DNA of 64,000 bases, from the NCBI GenBank assembly GCA_039796575.1, contig JBDKJP010000097.1:1-64000 (forward strand), in the 5' to 3' direction. Source of the DNA: UBA668 sp039796575. Its GTDB lineage: Bacteria; Actinomycetota; Acidimicrobiia; Acidimicrobiales; Ilumatobacteraceae. Each line of letters begins with the position of its first letter. Position 1 is the first letter of the stretch. The translations under genes and the position numbers were made by a program. Below the pieces are notes generated by a model that made no database searches, was not told the DNA's origin, and saw nothing but the letters and a program-made list of their open reading frames with translations. Shown piece after piece: positions 1 through 8,304 of this stretch.

Positions 1-1
1 G

Positions 2-586
2 TTGGTGACAGCGGGGTTGGCGCACGCCCAGTTCGAGACTATCCACCCGTTCGTCGACGGCAACGGCCGCGTCGGTCGTCTGCTCATCACGCTGGTGCTG
101 GTGGAGCGGCAGGTGCTCACCCGGCCGCTGCTCTACCTCAGCTTGTTCTTGAAGCAGAACCGCACCGAGTACTACGACCGGTTGAGCGCCATCCGCGCCA
201 AGGGCGATTGGGAGGGCTGGTTGCGGTTCTTCCTCACCGGTGTTGCGGTCGCTGCGAACGACGCCGTGCGGGTGGCCGGATCGATCGCCGACCTGCGCGA
301 CCGCCAACTGCGCGCCGTTGCGGCGGAGAGCCTCGGCCGCTACGCGGTGCCGTTGCTCGATCTGTTGGTGGAGCATCCGGTGGTGACGGTGAAGTACGCG
401 GTCGAGCAGGTGGGCGGCACCCCAACGACGATCGGTGGGCTGCTCGACAAGCTGGTGGCGATGCGGATCATCGAGGAGACCACCGGTCACAAGCGCAACC
501 GCATCTACCGGTACTCGCCGTTCCTCGATCTGTTCACCTCCGAGGACCGTCCGCCCACGTCGTTTCCCGAGGAGGTCACGCAGTGA
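2..586 (+). CDS. Fic family protein, C-terminal part (cut by window start)
   Basis: Fic proteins transfer AMP or related nucleotide groups to target proteins. The core motif HPFVDGNGRVGR (residues 15-26 of the visible part) matches the HPFxDGNGRxxR active site, including the catalytic His and the phosphate-binding loop. The remaining ~165 residues are helical and end in a winged-helix-like segment. The first in-frame TTG lies at the window edge, so the true start is upstream and the N-terminal inhibitory helix cannot be judged. The stop overlaps the GTG of hsdR (GTGA), so the two are translationally coupled. Fic genes often sit inside type I restriction operons, so hsdM and hsdS are expected just upstream. 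Confidence 0.85.
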   Translation: MVTAGLAHAQFETIHPFVDGNGRVGRLLITLVLVERQVLTRPLLYLSLFLKQNRTEYYDRLSAIRAKGDWEGWLRFFLTGVAVAANDAVRVAGSIADLRDRQLRAVAAESLGRYAVPLLDLLVEHPVVTVKYAVEQVGGTPTTIGGLLDKLVAMRIIEETTGHKRNRIYRYSPFLDLFTSEDRPPTSFPEEVTQ

Positions 587-3500
587 AGCCGAACGAGGCA
601 GCGTTCGAGGAATACGCGGCGACGTGGCTGTTGGAGCACGGCGGCTACGACCATCTCAAGGGCCCGGGCCAGGCGCGGCCGCCGGCGTTCGACCCGGCGA
701 CGGGGATCGACACCGAGGACCTGTTCGAGTTCATCGGCGCGACCCAGGCCGACGCGTGGGAGCGACTCAAGCAGCTCCACGGCGGCCTGCCCGGCGCGCA
801 GTCAAAGTTCGTCACCCGCCTGGCAGCGGAGATCGACAAGCGGGGCACGCTCGACGTGTTGCGCCACGGCGTAGTGGACCACGGCGTGACGATCCGCCTC
901 GCCTACTTCCGCCCGGCGCACGGCCTCACCCCGGAACTCGTTCGGCTCTATGAGGCGAACCGGTTGAACGTCACCCGTCAACTCGCCTACCAGACGGGAT
1001 CGACCAAGACGATCGACCTCGGCATGTTCGTGAACGGCCTGCTGGTCGCGACGGCGGAGCTGAAGAACGCGCTCACCGGGCAGAGCGTCGAGGATGCGAT
1101 CGCCCAATACCGCGCCGACCGCGATCCGGCGTCGCCGGCGTTGTCGCGGCGGGCGTTGGTGCATTTTGCGGTCGATACCGAGCGGGTGGCGATGACCACC
1201 CGACTCGCCGGCGAGTCGACGCGGTTTCTGCCGTTCAACCTCGGCGATGCCGGTGGGGCGGGGAACCCGGCGAACCCAAATGGGCACCGGACCGCGTACC
1301 TGTGGGAGCGGATCTGGCAGCGCGACTCCTGGCTCGACCTGCTCGCCCGGTTCGTGCACGTCGAGCAGCCTCCGAAGGGCTCGAAGGCGGCGCCGCTGGT
1401 GATCTTCCCGCGTCTGCACCAGTGGGACGCCGTGCTTGCGCTCGAGTCGCACGCCCGCTCCCACGGCGCGGGGCAGAAGTATCTCGTGCAGCACTCGGCA
1501 GGGTCGGGGAAGTCGAACACGATCGCATGGCTTGCGCACCGGCTGTCGTCGCTGCACGACACCGCCGACACGAAAGTGTTCGACAAGGTGATCGTGATCA
1601 CCGACCGGGTGGTGCTCGACCGGCAGTTGCAGGACACGATCTACCAGTTCGAGCACGCCCACGGGGTCGTGGCGAAGATCGACGCGGACTCTGGTCAGCT
1701 CGCCGACGCGCTCGCCGGGCAGCAGTCGCGGATCGTCATCACCACGCTGCAGAAGTTCCCGTTCATCCTCGACAAGGTCGCCGAGCTCGGCCAGCGCCGC
1801 TACGCCGTGATCGTCGACGAAGCGCACTCCTCCCAGACCGGCGAAGCAGCGAAGGATCTGCGGCTCGCGCTCGGCGCCACCGAGGAGCAGGAGCTGACCG
1901 TCGCCGAGTCCGAGGATATGGGCCTCATCGCCACTCCAGAGGATCCGGTCGAGGAAGCCCTCGCCAAGGCCGTCGCCGCCCGCGGGATGCCGGCCAACCT
2001 GAGCTTCTTCGCGTTCACCGCGACACCGAAGGCCAAGACCCTCGAGCTGTTCGGCACGAAGAACCCGGCGACCAACCGGTTCGAGCCGTTCCACCTGTAC
2101 TCGATGCGCCAGGCGATCGAGGAAGGGTTCATCCTCGACGTGCTCGCCAACTACGTCACCTACGACGCCTACTGGCGTATCGAGAAGGCCGTCTCCGACG
2201 ACCCCAAGTACGAAGCTCCCGCGGCCCGGCGGGCGATCGCCCGGTTCGTGAACCTGCATGAGCACAACCTGGCGCAGAAGGCCGAGATCATCGTCGAGCA
2301 CTTCCGCGGCCACGTCGCTCACAAGATCGGCGGCCGCGCCAAGGCGATGGTCGTCACCGCCTCACGGCTCCACGCTGTGCGCTACAAGCGGGCACTTGAC
2401 AAGTACCTCGCCACTCACGGCTACGGCGACGTCACCGTATTCGTGGCGTTCTCCGGCACCGTCAACGACGACGGCGTCGACCTCACCGAGGCCAAGATGA
2501 ACGGCTTCCCCGACACCCAGACCGCCCAACGGTTCAATGACGAAGGCCAGGTGCTCGTCGTCGCCGAGAAGTACCAGACAGGCTTCGACCAGCCGCTGCT
2601 CTACGCGATGTACGTCGACAAGGCACTCACCGGCCTCGCCGCTGTGCAGACCCTGTCTCGGCTGAACCGCACCTGCGACGGCAAGGACGGCACGTTTGTG
2701 CTCGACTTCCGCAACGACGCCGACGCGATCCGCGACGCGTTCGAGCCGTGGTTCGGGCGCACGGTCGCCCCGCCCACCGACCCGAACCTGCTGTACGACA
2801 CCCGCGCCGCGCTGGACCCGTTCGGCGTGCTCTACCTCGACGAGATCGAACGCGTCACCGGCCTGCTGCTCACCATGGCGAAGGCATCGGACCACGCCCG
2901 CATCCACGCCGCGCTGCAGCCGGCGATCGACCGGTTCCGCGACCTCGACGAGGCCGACCAGGACGGCTTCCGTGAGGCGCTCGACCGTTTCGTGCGCACC
3001 TACTCGTTCCTCGCCCAGCTCGTTTCGTTCGGCGACACCAAGCTCGAACGGGACTACACGTTCTGCCGGGCGCTCGCCGCGTTCATCCGCCGCGACCCCG
3101 GCACCACCCTCGACCTCGGCAGCGAGATCGAACTCACCCACCTCCGCCACGAGCTCACCTTCGAAGGCTCCGTCGCGCTCACCAGCGACACCGGCGAGAT
3201 CCAGACCATCTTCAACCCCACCGGACGGCGGACCGAGCCGACTGAGGAACTGCTCTCGCACATCATCGCCACGCTCAATGACCGCTACGGGCTCAAACTC
3301 ACCGAAGCCGACCGCCTCCACTTCGAAGGCATCGCTGCGTCACTCGTCAACGACATCACCCTCCAGCAGCAGGCCGCGGCGAACACCGTCGACAACTTCC
3401 GGATCGCGTTCGAGCAACGCTTCGACGACGCCGTCGTCCAGCGGCTCAACGAGAGCCAGGACCTGACGTACCGGATCCTCGACAACCCCGACTTCCGCTC

Positions 3501-4098
3501 CGATGTCATCGCCGCCTACCTGCCGCTCATCTACGGCCGCGCCAAGGTCGCCCACCAAGAGCACTGCCCGATCGGCGAACTGCTCGCCCGAGGCGAAGAC
3601 GCCCACCTCGAGTACAAGTCGACGTTCCGCTGGGACCTCAAACAGGCGACCACGTCGAAGGCCGTCGAGACAGCCGTGCTCAAGACGATCGCTGCGTTCC
3701 TCAACAGTCGTGAAGGTGGCACCCTGCTCATCGGAGTCGCCGACGACGGGGCTGTCCTCGGCCTCGAATCGGACTACGCCACCCTCCGCAAGGACGGCAA
3801 GGACGACGCCGACCTGTTCCAGCTCGCACTGACCCAAGCCGTGCTCAACGCCGTCGGCGCCGCAGCTGCGACGAGCGTGACGACGCAGATCCACACCGTC
3901 GACGGCGACGACCTCTGCCGCGTCCACGTGAAGCCCAGTGGCCACCCCGTCCACGCCGAAGTCACCATCGTCGACAAGAACGGCCAACACCAGAAGAAGA
4001 AGATGTTCTACGTCCGCATGAACAACGGCACCAGAGCCATCGACGACGAAGCCGAGATCGAGAAGTACATCGCCAGCCGCTGGGGCGGCAGCGCATGA
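583..4098 (+). CDS. hsdR: Type I restriction enzyme R subunit with C-terminal AlbA_2/Schlafen-like domain
   Basis: Motor and nuclease subunit of a type I restriction-modification complex (1171 aa). Visible in order: an HsdR N-terminal nuclease with D145...E159-x-K161, a Walker A loop GSGKS at 307-311, the DEAH box at 412-415, and helicase motifs V/VI around KYQTGFDQP and QTLSRLNR. After the usual helical tail comes an extra ~170-residue domain (about 995-1165) beginning near HLEYKSTFRWD and containing EGGTLLIGVADDG, typical of AlbA_2 putative DNA-binding domains of Schlafen-like proteins. The GTG start overlaps the fic stop by 4 nt, and its own TGA overlaps the next ATG. hsdM and hsdS are not in the window. 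The core assignment is firm; the role of the C-terminal domain is unknown. Confidence 0.9.
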   Translation: MKPNEAAFEEYAATWLLEHGGYDHLKGPGQARPPAFDPATGIDTEDLFEFIGATQADAWERLKQLHGGLPGAQSKFVTRLAAEIDKRGTLDVLRHGVVDHGVTIRLAYFRPAHGLTPELVRLYEANRLNVTRQLAYQTGSTKTIDLGMFVNGLLVATAELKNALTGQSVEDAIAQYRADRDPASPALSRRALVHFAVDTERVAMTTRLAGESTRFLPFNLGDAGGAGNPANPNGHRTAYLWERIWQRDSWLDLLARFVHVEQPPKGSKAAPLVIFPRLHQWDAVLALESHARSHGAGQKYLVQHSAGSGKSNTIAWLAHRLSSLHDTADTKVFDKVIVITDRVVLDRQLQDTIYQFEHAHGVVAKIDADSGQLADALAGQQSRIVITTLQKFPFILDKVAELGQRRYAVIVDEAHSSQTGEAAKDLRLALGATEEQELTVAESEDMGLIATPEDPVEEALAKAVAARGMPANLSFFAFTATPKAKTLELFGTKNPATNRFEPFHLYSMRQAIEEGFILDVLANYVTYDAYWRIEKAVSDDPKYEAPAARRAIARFVNLHEHNLAQKAEIIVEHFRGHVAHKIGGRAKAMVVTASRLHAVRYKRALDKYLATHGYGDVTVFVAFSGTVNDDGVDLTEAKMNGFPDTQTAQRFNDEGQVLVVAEKYQTGFDQPLLYAMYVDKALTGLAAVQTLSRLNRTCDGKDGTFVLDFRNDADAIRDAFEPWFGRTVAPPTDPNLLYDTRAALDPFGVLYLDEIERVTGLLLTMAKASDHARIHAALQPAIDRFRDLDEADQDGFREALDRFVRTYSFLAQLVSFGDTKLERDYTFCRALAAFIRRDPGTTLDLGSEIELTHLRHELTFEGSVALTSDTGEIQTIFNPTGRRTEPTEELLSHIIATLNDRYGLKLTEADRLHFEGIAASLVNDITLQQQAAANTVDNFRIAFEQRFDDAVVQRLNESQDLTYRILDNPDFRSDVIAAYLPLIYGRAKVAHQEHCPIGELLARGEDAHLEYKSTFRWDLKQATTSKAVETAVLKTIAAFLNSREGGTLLIGVADDGAVLGLESDYATLRKDGKDDADLFQLALTQAVLNAVGAAAATSVTTQIHTVDGDDLCRVHVKPSGHPVHAEVTIVDKNGQHQKKKMFYVRMNNGTRAIDDEAEIEKYIASRWGGSA

Positions 4099-5213
4099 CT
4101 GGTCGCCCTCCCAACGCTCGAGTTGGCTCACCCGGCGGCATCTCCGGGCGACCCGTCATCGCCGGTGTCGCACCGTTCCAGCGGATGGTGTCCGCTCGGT
4201 CGTCATCTGACCTTTGGGCTTCCCTGGAGGCCTGTGCGGTCGAGAACCACGGGCTGCACCGACTCGACAGCCTCCACGGGAGGAAGCTCCCGCCCGACGC
4301 CCACGCGCGGTTCTGCGCGTTCGTCCACCAGGCGCGGCAGTACTTCGAGACCATCGCCGAGCTGGACCCAGTCGCGAAGCCGCTGACGGCCTACTACTTC
4401 GCGCTCAACCTGACCAAGGCCTTCCTGACGGTCGCCGACCCGTCGAGCACACAGAGCGACTTTCTCAGGCACGGCCTGAATCAGGACTTCAAGCGAGGTC
4501 AGCGCTACTCCTTCAAGCGGGAACGCTTCAAGGTTGACCAGGCAGGAGTCTTTCGACTGCTCGCCGAGAACTCGGGCATGGGCCACTGCTGGGCCAAGGG
4601 CCACAGCATCGGTGTCCACGAGGTTCTGAAGTACCTCCCAGATGGCTACGACCTGTACGCGGATGCTGAGGGGCGATCTCCGAGCCTGCTGCCCATCCAC
4701 TCCGCCGACGTCTACTTCGCTGGCCAAGGCAAGAAGGCCTGGCTTCGAGTCGAGATCGATCGAGATGTGCTCAGGCAACGAAACCTGAGCCCGGAGCGCG
4801 TACTGACCTCAGCCAGGATCTTCGGGTCTGCCTTCCGGCTGGTCACCACCGACCTACCTACGGCCTCGTACGAATCGACCGCCGAGTGGGCGTACGGCAA
4901 GCGCAAGGACGACGTGCTGCGACACGTCGGCGAGGCGTTCGACGCCCTCATCATCGGGAAGGAGCGGTCCTTCCCCGGAGGCCGCCAGTACATAACGCTC
5001 TCCGACCGGACACAGCTCCTCTCGCACGAGGCCGTGACCTTCGGGCTACTGCACCATCTCTCGAACGTTGTGCGCTACCGGCCCATGGACGCTGAGCGGC
5101 TCCGCGGCACCAAGTACTTCTGGATCCTCGCCAGCTGGATCGACCGAGCCTCCGAGAGCTTTCTGCTCGCGATGGCGTCGCGGATCACCCGAGAGGAGCA
5201 CGTCCTCGCGTAG
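4095..5213 (+). CDS. YaaC-like protein, last gene of the restriction operon
   Basis: 372 aa, start ATG overlapping the hsdR stop (ATGA), so it is coupled to the restriction gene. The middle region (about 80-190) carries the layout I associate with YaaC-like proteins: an aromatic 'RQYFETIAELDPVAKPLTAYY' type helix pair (shown in part), then LNLTKAFLT, HGL and FKRG blocks. The C-terminus has LLHHLSNVVRYRP and a final helical segment. No catalytic motif or membrane segment is seen. The biochemical function of YaaC proteins is not established. Being last in a fic-hsdR operon suggests a defence-associated accessory. Family assignment is from memory of the pattern, not from a search. Confidence 0.65.
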   Translation: MTGRPPNARVGSPGGISGRPVIAGVAPFQRMVSARSSSDLWASLEACAVENHGLHRLDSLHGRKLPPDAHARFCAFVHQARQYFETIAELDPVAKPLTAYYFALNLTKAFLTVADPSSTQSDFLRHGLNQDFKRGQRYSFKRERFKVDQAGVFRLLAENSGMGHCWAKGHSIGVHEVLKYLPDGYDLYADAEGRSPSLLPIHSADVYFAGQGKKAWLRVEIDRDVLRQRNLSPERVLTSARIFGSAFRLVTTDLPTASYESTAEWAYGKRKDDVLRHVGEAFDALIIGKERSFPGGRQYITLSDRTQLLSHEAVTFGLLHHLSNVVRYRPMDAERLRGTKYFWILASWIDRASESFLLAMASRITREEHVLA

Positions 5214-5596
5214 CCACTGTGTGCGCCGGCCGTCACGGGACGTCCCAGTCGCGGAGGACTGAAGACTCCCGAGGTTGCTCCCGGTGGAACTCCCGGAGTT
5301 GCTCCCGAGCATCGGGCCGGGCACGACCCGGCTGAGCGGGTTGGCGCTCCCTTGGCCGTCCAAGCCCGCTCACCACCGAGCGTTGGCAGGGCCGTGTCAC
5401 TTCACCGATGGCACTGGGATCGCGCCGGCACCGGACACCCGACCCGCTCCGATGCGGCGTCGGCCGCGACAGCTCTCCAGCGTGAACCTTCCCGGTCAAG
5501 CCCCGCCTCGAGGGTGCCCATCGACCGAGCCGACTCCCGAGAATCGTGCACACCGTCCCGGTGATTATCTGTGAGTGCTGCCCGATCTTGCTCCCG
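5214..5596. other. Intergenic stretch after the restriction operon
   Basis: About 380 bp with no convincing gene on either strand. It contains short repeated words (gttgctcccg occurs twice near 5273-5305) but no clear transposon end, tRNA or long hairpin. It marks the boundary between the defence operon and the chromosomal genes. Confidence 0.5.
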
Positions 5597-5959
5597 ATGA
5601 ACGATCCGGTCGGTGCGTCTACTGCGCCTCCGAGCGAGTGGACGACACGCACGGCGGCCGGTCCTCTCGCGAACTCGGGCATCGCGCCGGTGGCCGACGA
5701 TGACCGGCGGCGGCACGACCTGTCGCAGATCGCGGCACAGCGGGGTGCGTTCAAAGACATGCGCGCCGACTCAACATCGAGGCCCACCGACGGCCCGACG
5801 ATCGTCGGGCTCCGTTCCGGGACCGTGCTCGATCCGAAGCTCGTGGCCGAGCTCCGGGCGGTCGCGGGTCGCACCGACATCGCCCAGCGGGTCCTGACGA
5901 TCCTCGAGCCGGGCCACGGCCCGAACTCACCGGCCGCAGCCGGTCAACGCGGGCGCTGA
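5597..5959 (+). CDS. Hypothetical protein, 120 aa
   Basis: I do not recognise this protein. From ATG 5597 the reading frame shows the G/C-rich third-position pattern of real genes here, most clearly from about 5680 onward, and ends in a helical segment around VLDPKLVAELRAVAGRTDIAQRVLTIL (partial listing of a longer run). No signal peptide, membrane helix or motif is visible, and no ribosome-binding site precedes the ATG. It could be a small orphan gene or a remnant of a larger gene at the edge of the defence island. Confidence 0.35.
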   Translation: MNDPVGASTAPPSEWTTRTAAGPLANSGIAPVADDDRRRHDLSQIAAQRGAFKDMRADSTSRPTDGPTIVGLRSGTVLDPKLVAELRAVAGRTDIAQRVLTILEPGHGPNSPAAAGQRGR

Positions 5960-5962
5960 CCC

Positions 5963-6106
5963 GTGGTCCACCCGAACCCGGCCCTCGACGCGCCCAGCAG
6001 CCGGGAGCGCGTCCGGTGGTACCGTTCGAGCGGAGCCGCTCAGCGCTGTGACGAATACCTGTCGAACGAACTCGCCGACAACACGACGAGCAAGTTCCTC
6101 AAGTAG
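5963..6106 (+). CDS. Possible small ORF, 47 aa
   Basis: A GTG-initiated frame starts 3 nt after the preceding stop and ends in TAG at 6104-6106, with the C-terminus NELADNTTSKFLK. Codon use is plausible but the frame is too short to be sure. It runs toward the convergent regulator gene, whose stop lies at 6099-6101, so the two frames overlap at their ends. It may be noise or the tail of a decayed gene. Confidence 0.2.
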   Translation: MVHPNPALDAPSSRERVRWYRSSGAAQRCDEYLSNELADNTTSKFLK

Positions 6107-6752
6107 CGGGGCGGGTCACCAGGCGGCAGCCGGCCTTGTGCGGGTCGGCGACGTGCAGGTCGACCACCTCGAGGCCACCGGTACGGGCGAGCACGCCCTC
6201 CGCGATGCCGCGGTGCAGACCGCAGATGGCGGCAGCGTTGACGGCCGCCACGTCGGCGAACGGGCACGTGTGCAGCACCACCTCCTGCACCCCCTTGCCA
6301 CGGTCGCGCACGGTGGGCCGGAACCCGAGCCGGGTGGTCTCCCCCACCAGCGTCGCGAGCGGCCCGTCGGGCGAGGGCGTGACGCGCTCGCCGTGCCGGT
6401 GCCCCGCCTCGCGCGGGGTGAGCCCCAGCGACACGGCGTCGGCGAGCATGAGCGAGAGGTGCTGGTACGGGTCGGGGTCGGTGAGTGCCCGGTACACCGA
6501 CTTCGGTCGGCCGCGGCCGGCCGGCGGCAGCGTCTCGGCCGCCACCAGCCCCACCTCCGCCAGCACCGCGAGGTGTTGACGCACCGCGGTGTGGTGCACG
6601 CCGATGACGGCAGCCAGCTGGGCGGCCGTCATCGGTTCGTCGCGGCGGCGCAGCGCATCGAGCACGGCCACGCGGGTGGGCACGGCCAGCGCCTGCGCGC
6701 GGCGCAGTGCATCACCGTCGGTCACGTCGGGTCCCTGGTCTCGACGTCCCAT
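6099..6752 (-). CDS. ArsR/SufR-like HTH transcriptional regulator
   Basis: 217 aa from ATG 6752. The N-terminus has a winged-helix module (PTRVAVLDALRRRDEPMTA, then HHTAVRQHLAVLAEVGLV) and a wing with GRGRPKSVYRAL. The C-terminal half carries conserved Cys/His positions (HTCPFADVA, AICGLHRGI, HKAGC), reminiscent of metal- or Fe-S-sensing regulators such as SufR. It lies 43 nt downstream of the NirK-like gene on the same strand, so it is probably co-transcribed and may control it. A 12-bp perfect inverted repeat spans its start region; GTG 6725 and ATG 6776 are alternative starts. The ligand and the presence of a metal site are inferred only. Confidence 0.7.
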   Translation of the reverse strand: MGRRDQGPDVTDGDALRRAQALAVPTRVAVLDALRRRDEPMTAAQLAAVIGVHHTAVRQHLAVLAEVGLVAAETLPPAGRGRPKSVYRALTDPDPYQHLSLMLADAVSLGLTPREAGHRHGERVTPSPDGPLATLVGETTRLGFRPTVRDRGKGVQEVVLHTCPFADVAAVNAAAICGLHRGIAEGVLARTGGLEVVDLHVADPHKAGCRLVTRPAT

Positions 6753-6764
6753 GGTGATGCACTG
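6705..6764. promoter_or_regulatory. 12-bp perfect inverted repeat around the regulator start
   Basis: cagtgcatcacc at 6705-6716 and its exact complement ggtgatgcactg at 6753-6764 enclose 36 bp that contain the possible starts ATG 6752 and GTG 6725 of the HTH regulator. It could be an operator for autoregulation or an mRNA stem occluding initiation. No matching copy was found upstream of the NirK-like gene. Confidence 0.5.
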
Positions 6765-6795
6765 TCGCGCATTCATTCCGGCCGGTGCAACGGCG

Positions 6796-8184
6796 TCAGT
6801 GGCCGGTGAGGCCGGTCGTGTCGACCTCGCCCACGGCGAAGAAGCCGAGTGCACCCTTGCCCACGTTGGCGAACTTGTGGGTGACGAACGGGTACAGGCC
6901 GTCCTCGGCGAAGGTGAACTCGACGAAGCCGCCCTGTGCCGGCTGCAGGTCGAGCACCTGCGAACCGCCCTGGGTGTCGTCGGGCTGCAGCAGGTACGCA
7001 CCCTCCTTGAAGACCGTGTCGAAGATGGTGCCGACGATGTGGAACGCCGAGTTCTCGCTCGGGCCGTCGTCGACCACCCACAGGCGGTAGCGGGTGTCCT
7101 TCTCCACTGCGATCGGGGCGAACTTGTACTGGTTGACGTAGCCGTTGAACATCACGGCGTCCCAGTCCTCGTTCGTCATCTTGGTGAGGTTGCCGGGCTG
7201 CGCCTCCGGGCCGAGGTAGAGCTCGCTCTGCACCACCACGAACTCCTTGTCGACCGGCTCCAGGTTCGGCGGGTCGATGATGATGGCGCCGTACATGCCG
7301 TTGCCGATGTGGTGCAGCGCCGGGGCGGTGCCGCAGTGGTACATGTACGCACCGGCGTAGTCGGCGGTGAACTCGTACACCAGCGACTCACCGGGCTGGA
7401 TGGTGCGCATCTCGTCGCTCCAGGCCACTTTGCTGGCGTGGAAGTCGATGGAGTGACCCATCGTGCCCTCGTTGGTGAGCGTGATCCGGAACGTGTCGCC
7501 GATCTCACCGTGGAGGATGGGGCCGGGCACCTGATGGTCGAACGTCCACATCAGCTGCGTCACGCCGGGGGCGACTTCGATGAGGTCCTCCGTGGCCGCC
7601 ATCGCGATCTCGTGCACCGTGCCGCTCTCCTTCGGCGGCAGCAGCGGGTCGCGGGCCACCCAGTCGGCACCCGGCATGGCGGTGGCGTCGATGGTGGCGC
7701 TGTCGTCGGCCGGCACCGTGGTGCCCGTGCCGCCACCCGAGCCGCCCGAGCCGCCGGTGTCGCCGCCGACGACGTGGATCATCAGCATCATCCCGGCCTC
7801 CTTGTGGCCCGGCACCGTGCACCACGCGGCGGTGTCGGCGTCGAACGGGCCGATGACCACGTCGGTGGTCTCACCGGCCTTCAGCATCGCCGTGCCGGTG
7901 GTGCCGTTGACCTTGAAGTCGTGGTCGAGCTTGCCCTCGTTGGTGACGTGCACGGTGATCTGCTGACCTGCCGGTACCTCGATGCTGGTGGGCGAGATGG
8001 AGATGTCGGCGAGGGTGATGTCGAACTCCGTCTCACCACCGGCTGCCGCACCGCCGCCACCGCCGGTCGCGTTCGGGGTGCTGTCGGCCGCCATGGCGAC
8101 CCCCACCACTCCGAGGATCAATGCCAACACGCCGATCACGAAGGTGGCCACCCACCATCCGTCGCCGTTCCGCTGCTCACCCAT
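6796..8184 (-). CDS. Three-cupredoxin multicopper oxidase, NirK-like
   Basis: 462 aa, ATG 8184 with a good GGAGGA site just upstream. Residues ~10-33 form a single hydrophobic anchor, followed by a Gly/Ala-rich linker. An N-terminal cupredoxin domain keeps type-1 copper ligands (HDFKVNG, WCTVPGHKEAGM). A second linker (GGSGGSGGGTG) leads to a two-domain core with GHSIDFHAS and MYHCGTAPALHHIGNGMYG, matching type-1 and type-2 copper sites and the catalytic Asp of copper nitrite reductases. A third-domain His is in SAFHIVG. The loop where NirK enzymes carry the catalytic second His (after FNG) reads YVNQYKFAPI and has none. It acts on the outer face of the membrane; nitrite reduction is possible but not certain. 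Confidence 0.8.
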   Translation of the reverse strand: MGEQRNGDGWWVATFVIGVLALILGVVGVAMAADSTPNATGGGGGAAAGGETEFDITLADISISPTSIEVPAGQQITVHVTNEGKLDHDFKVNGTTGTAMLKAGETTDVVIGPFDADTAAWCTVPGHKEAGMMLMIHVVGGDTGGSGGSGGGTGTTVPADDSATIDATAMPGADWVARDPLLPPKESGTVHEIAMAATEDLIEVAPGVTQLMWTFDHQVPGPILHGEIGDTFRITLTNEGTMGHSIDFHASKVAWSDEMRTIQPGESLVYEFTADYAGAYMYHCGTAPALHHIGNGMYGAIIIDPPNLEPVDKEFVVVQSELYLGPEAQPGNLTKMTNEDWDAVMFNGYVNQYKFAPIAVEKDTRYRLWVVDDGPSENSAFHIVGTIFDTVFKEGAYLLQPDDTQGGSQVLDLQPAQGGFVEFTFAEDGLYPFVTHKFANVGKGALGFFAVGEVDTTGLTGH

Positions 8185-8304
8185 GGTTCCTCCGCTCAGA
8201 TGAATTCGTAGAGCCTGTGCTCTCAATATTCTCCGGCGCGGTCGACGACGACAGGGGCGAAGGTCCTTGCCCCGCGGCGGCCCGTGCGCTCTACAGTCGG
8301 ATGC

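Noticed and set aside
802..2322. 506-aa open frame on the minus strand inside hsdR
   Set aside because: It is a GC-rich antisense shadow: the opposite strand carries a clear HsdR with intact motifs, and this frame has no recognisable domain.
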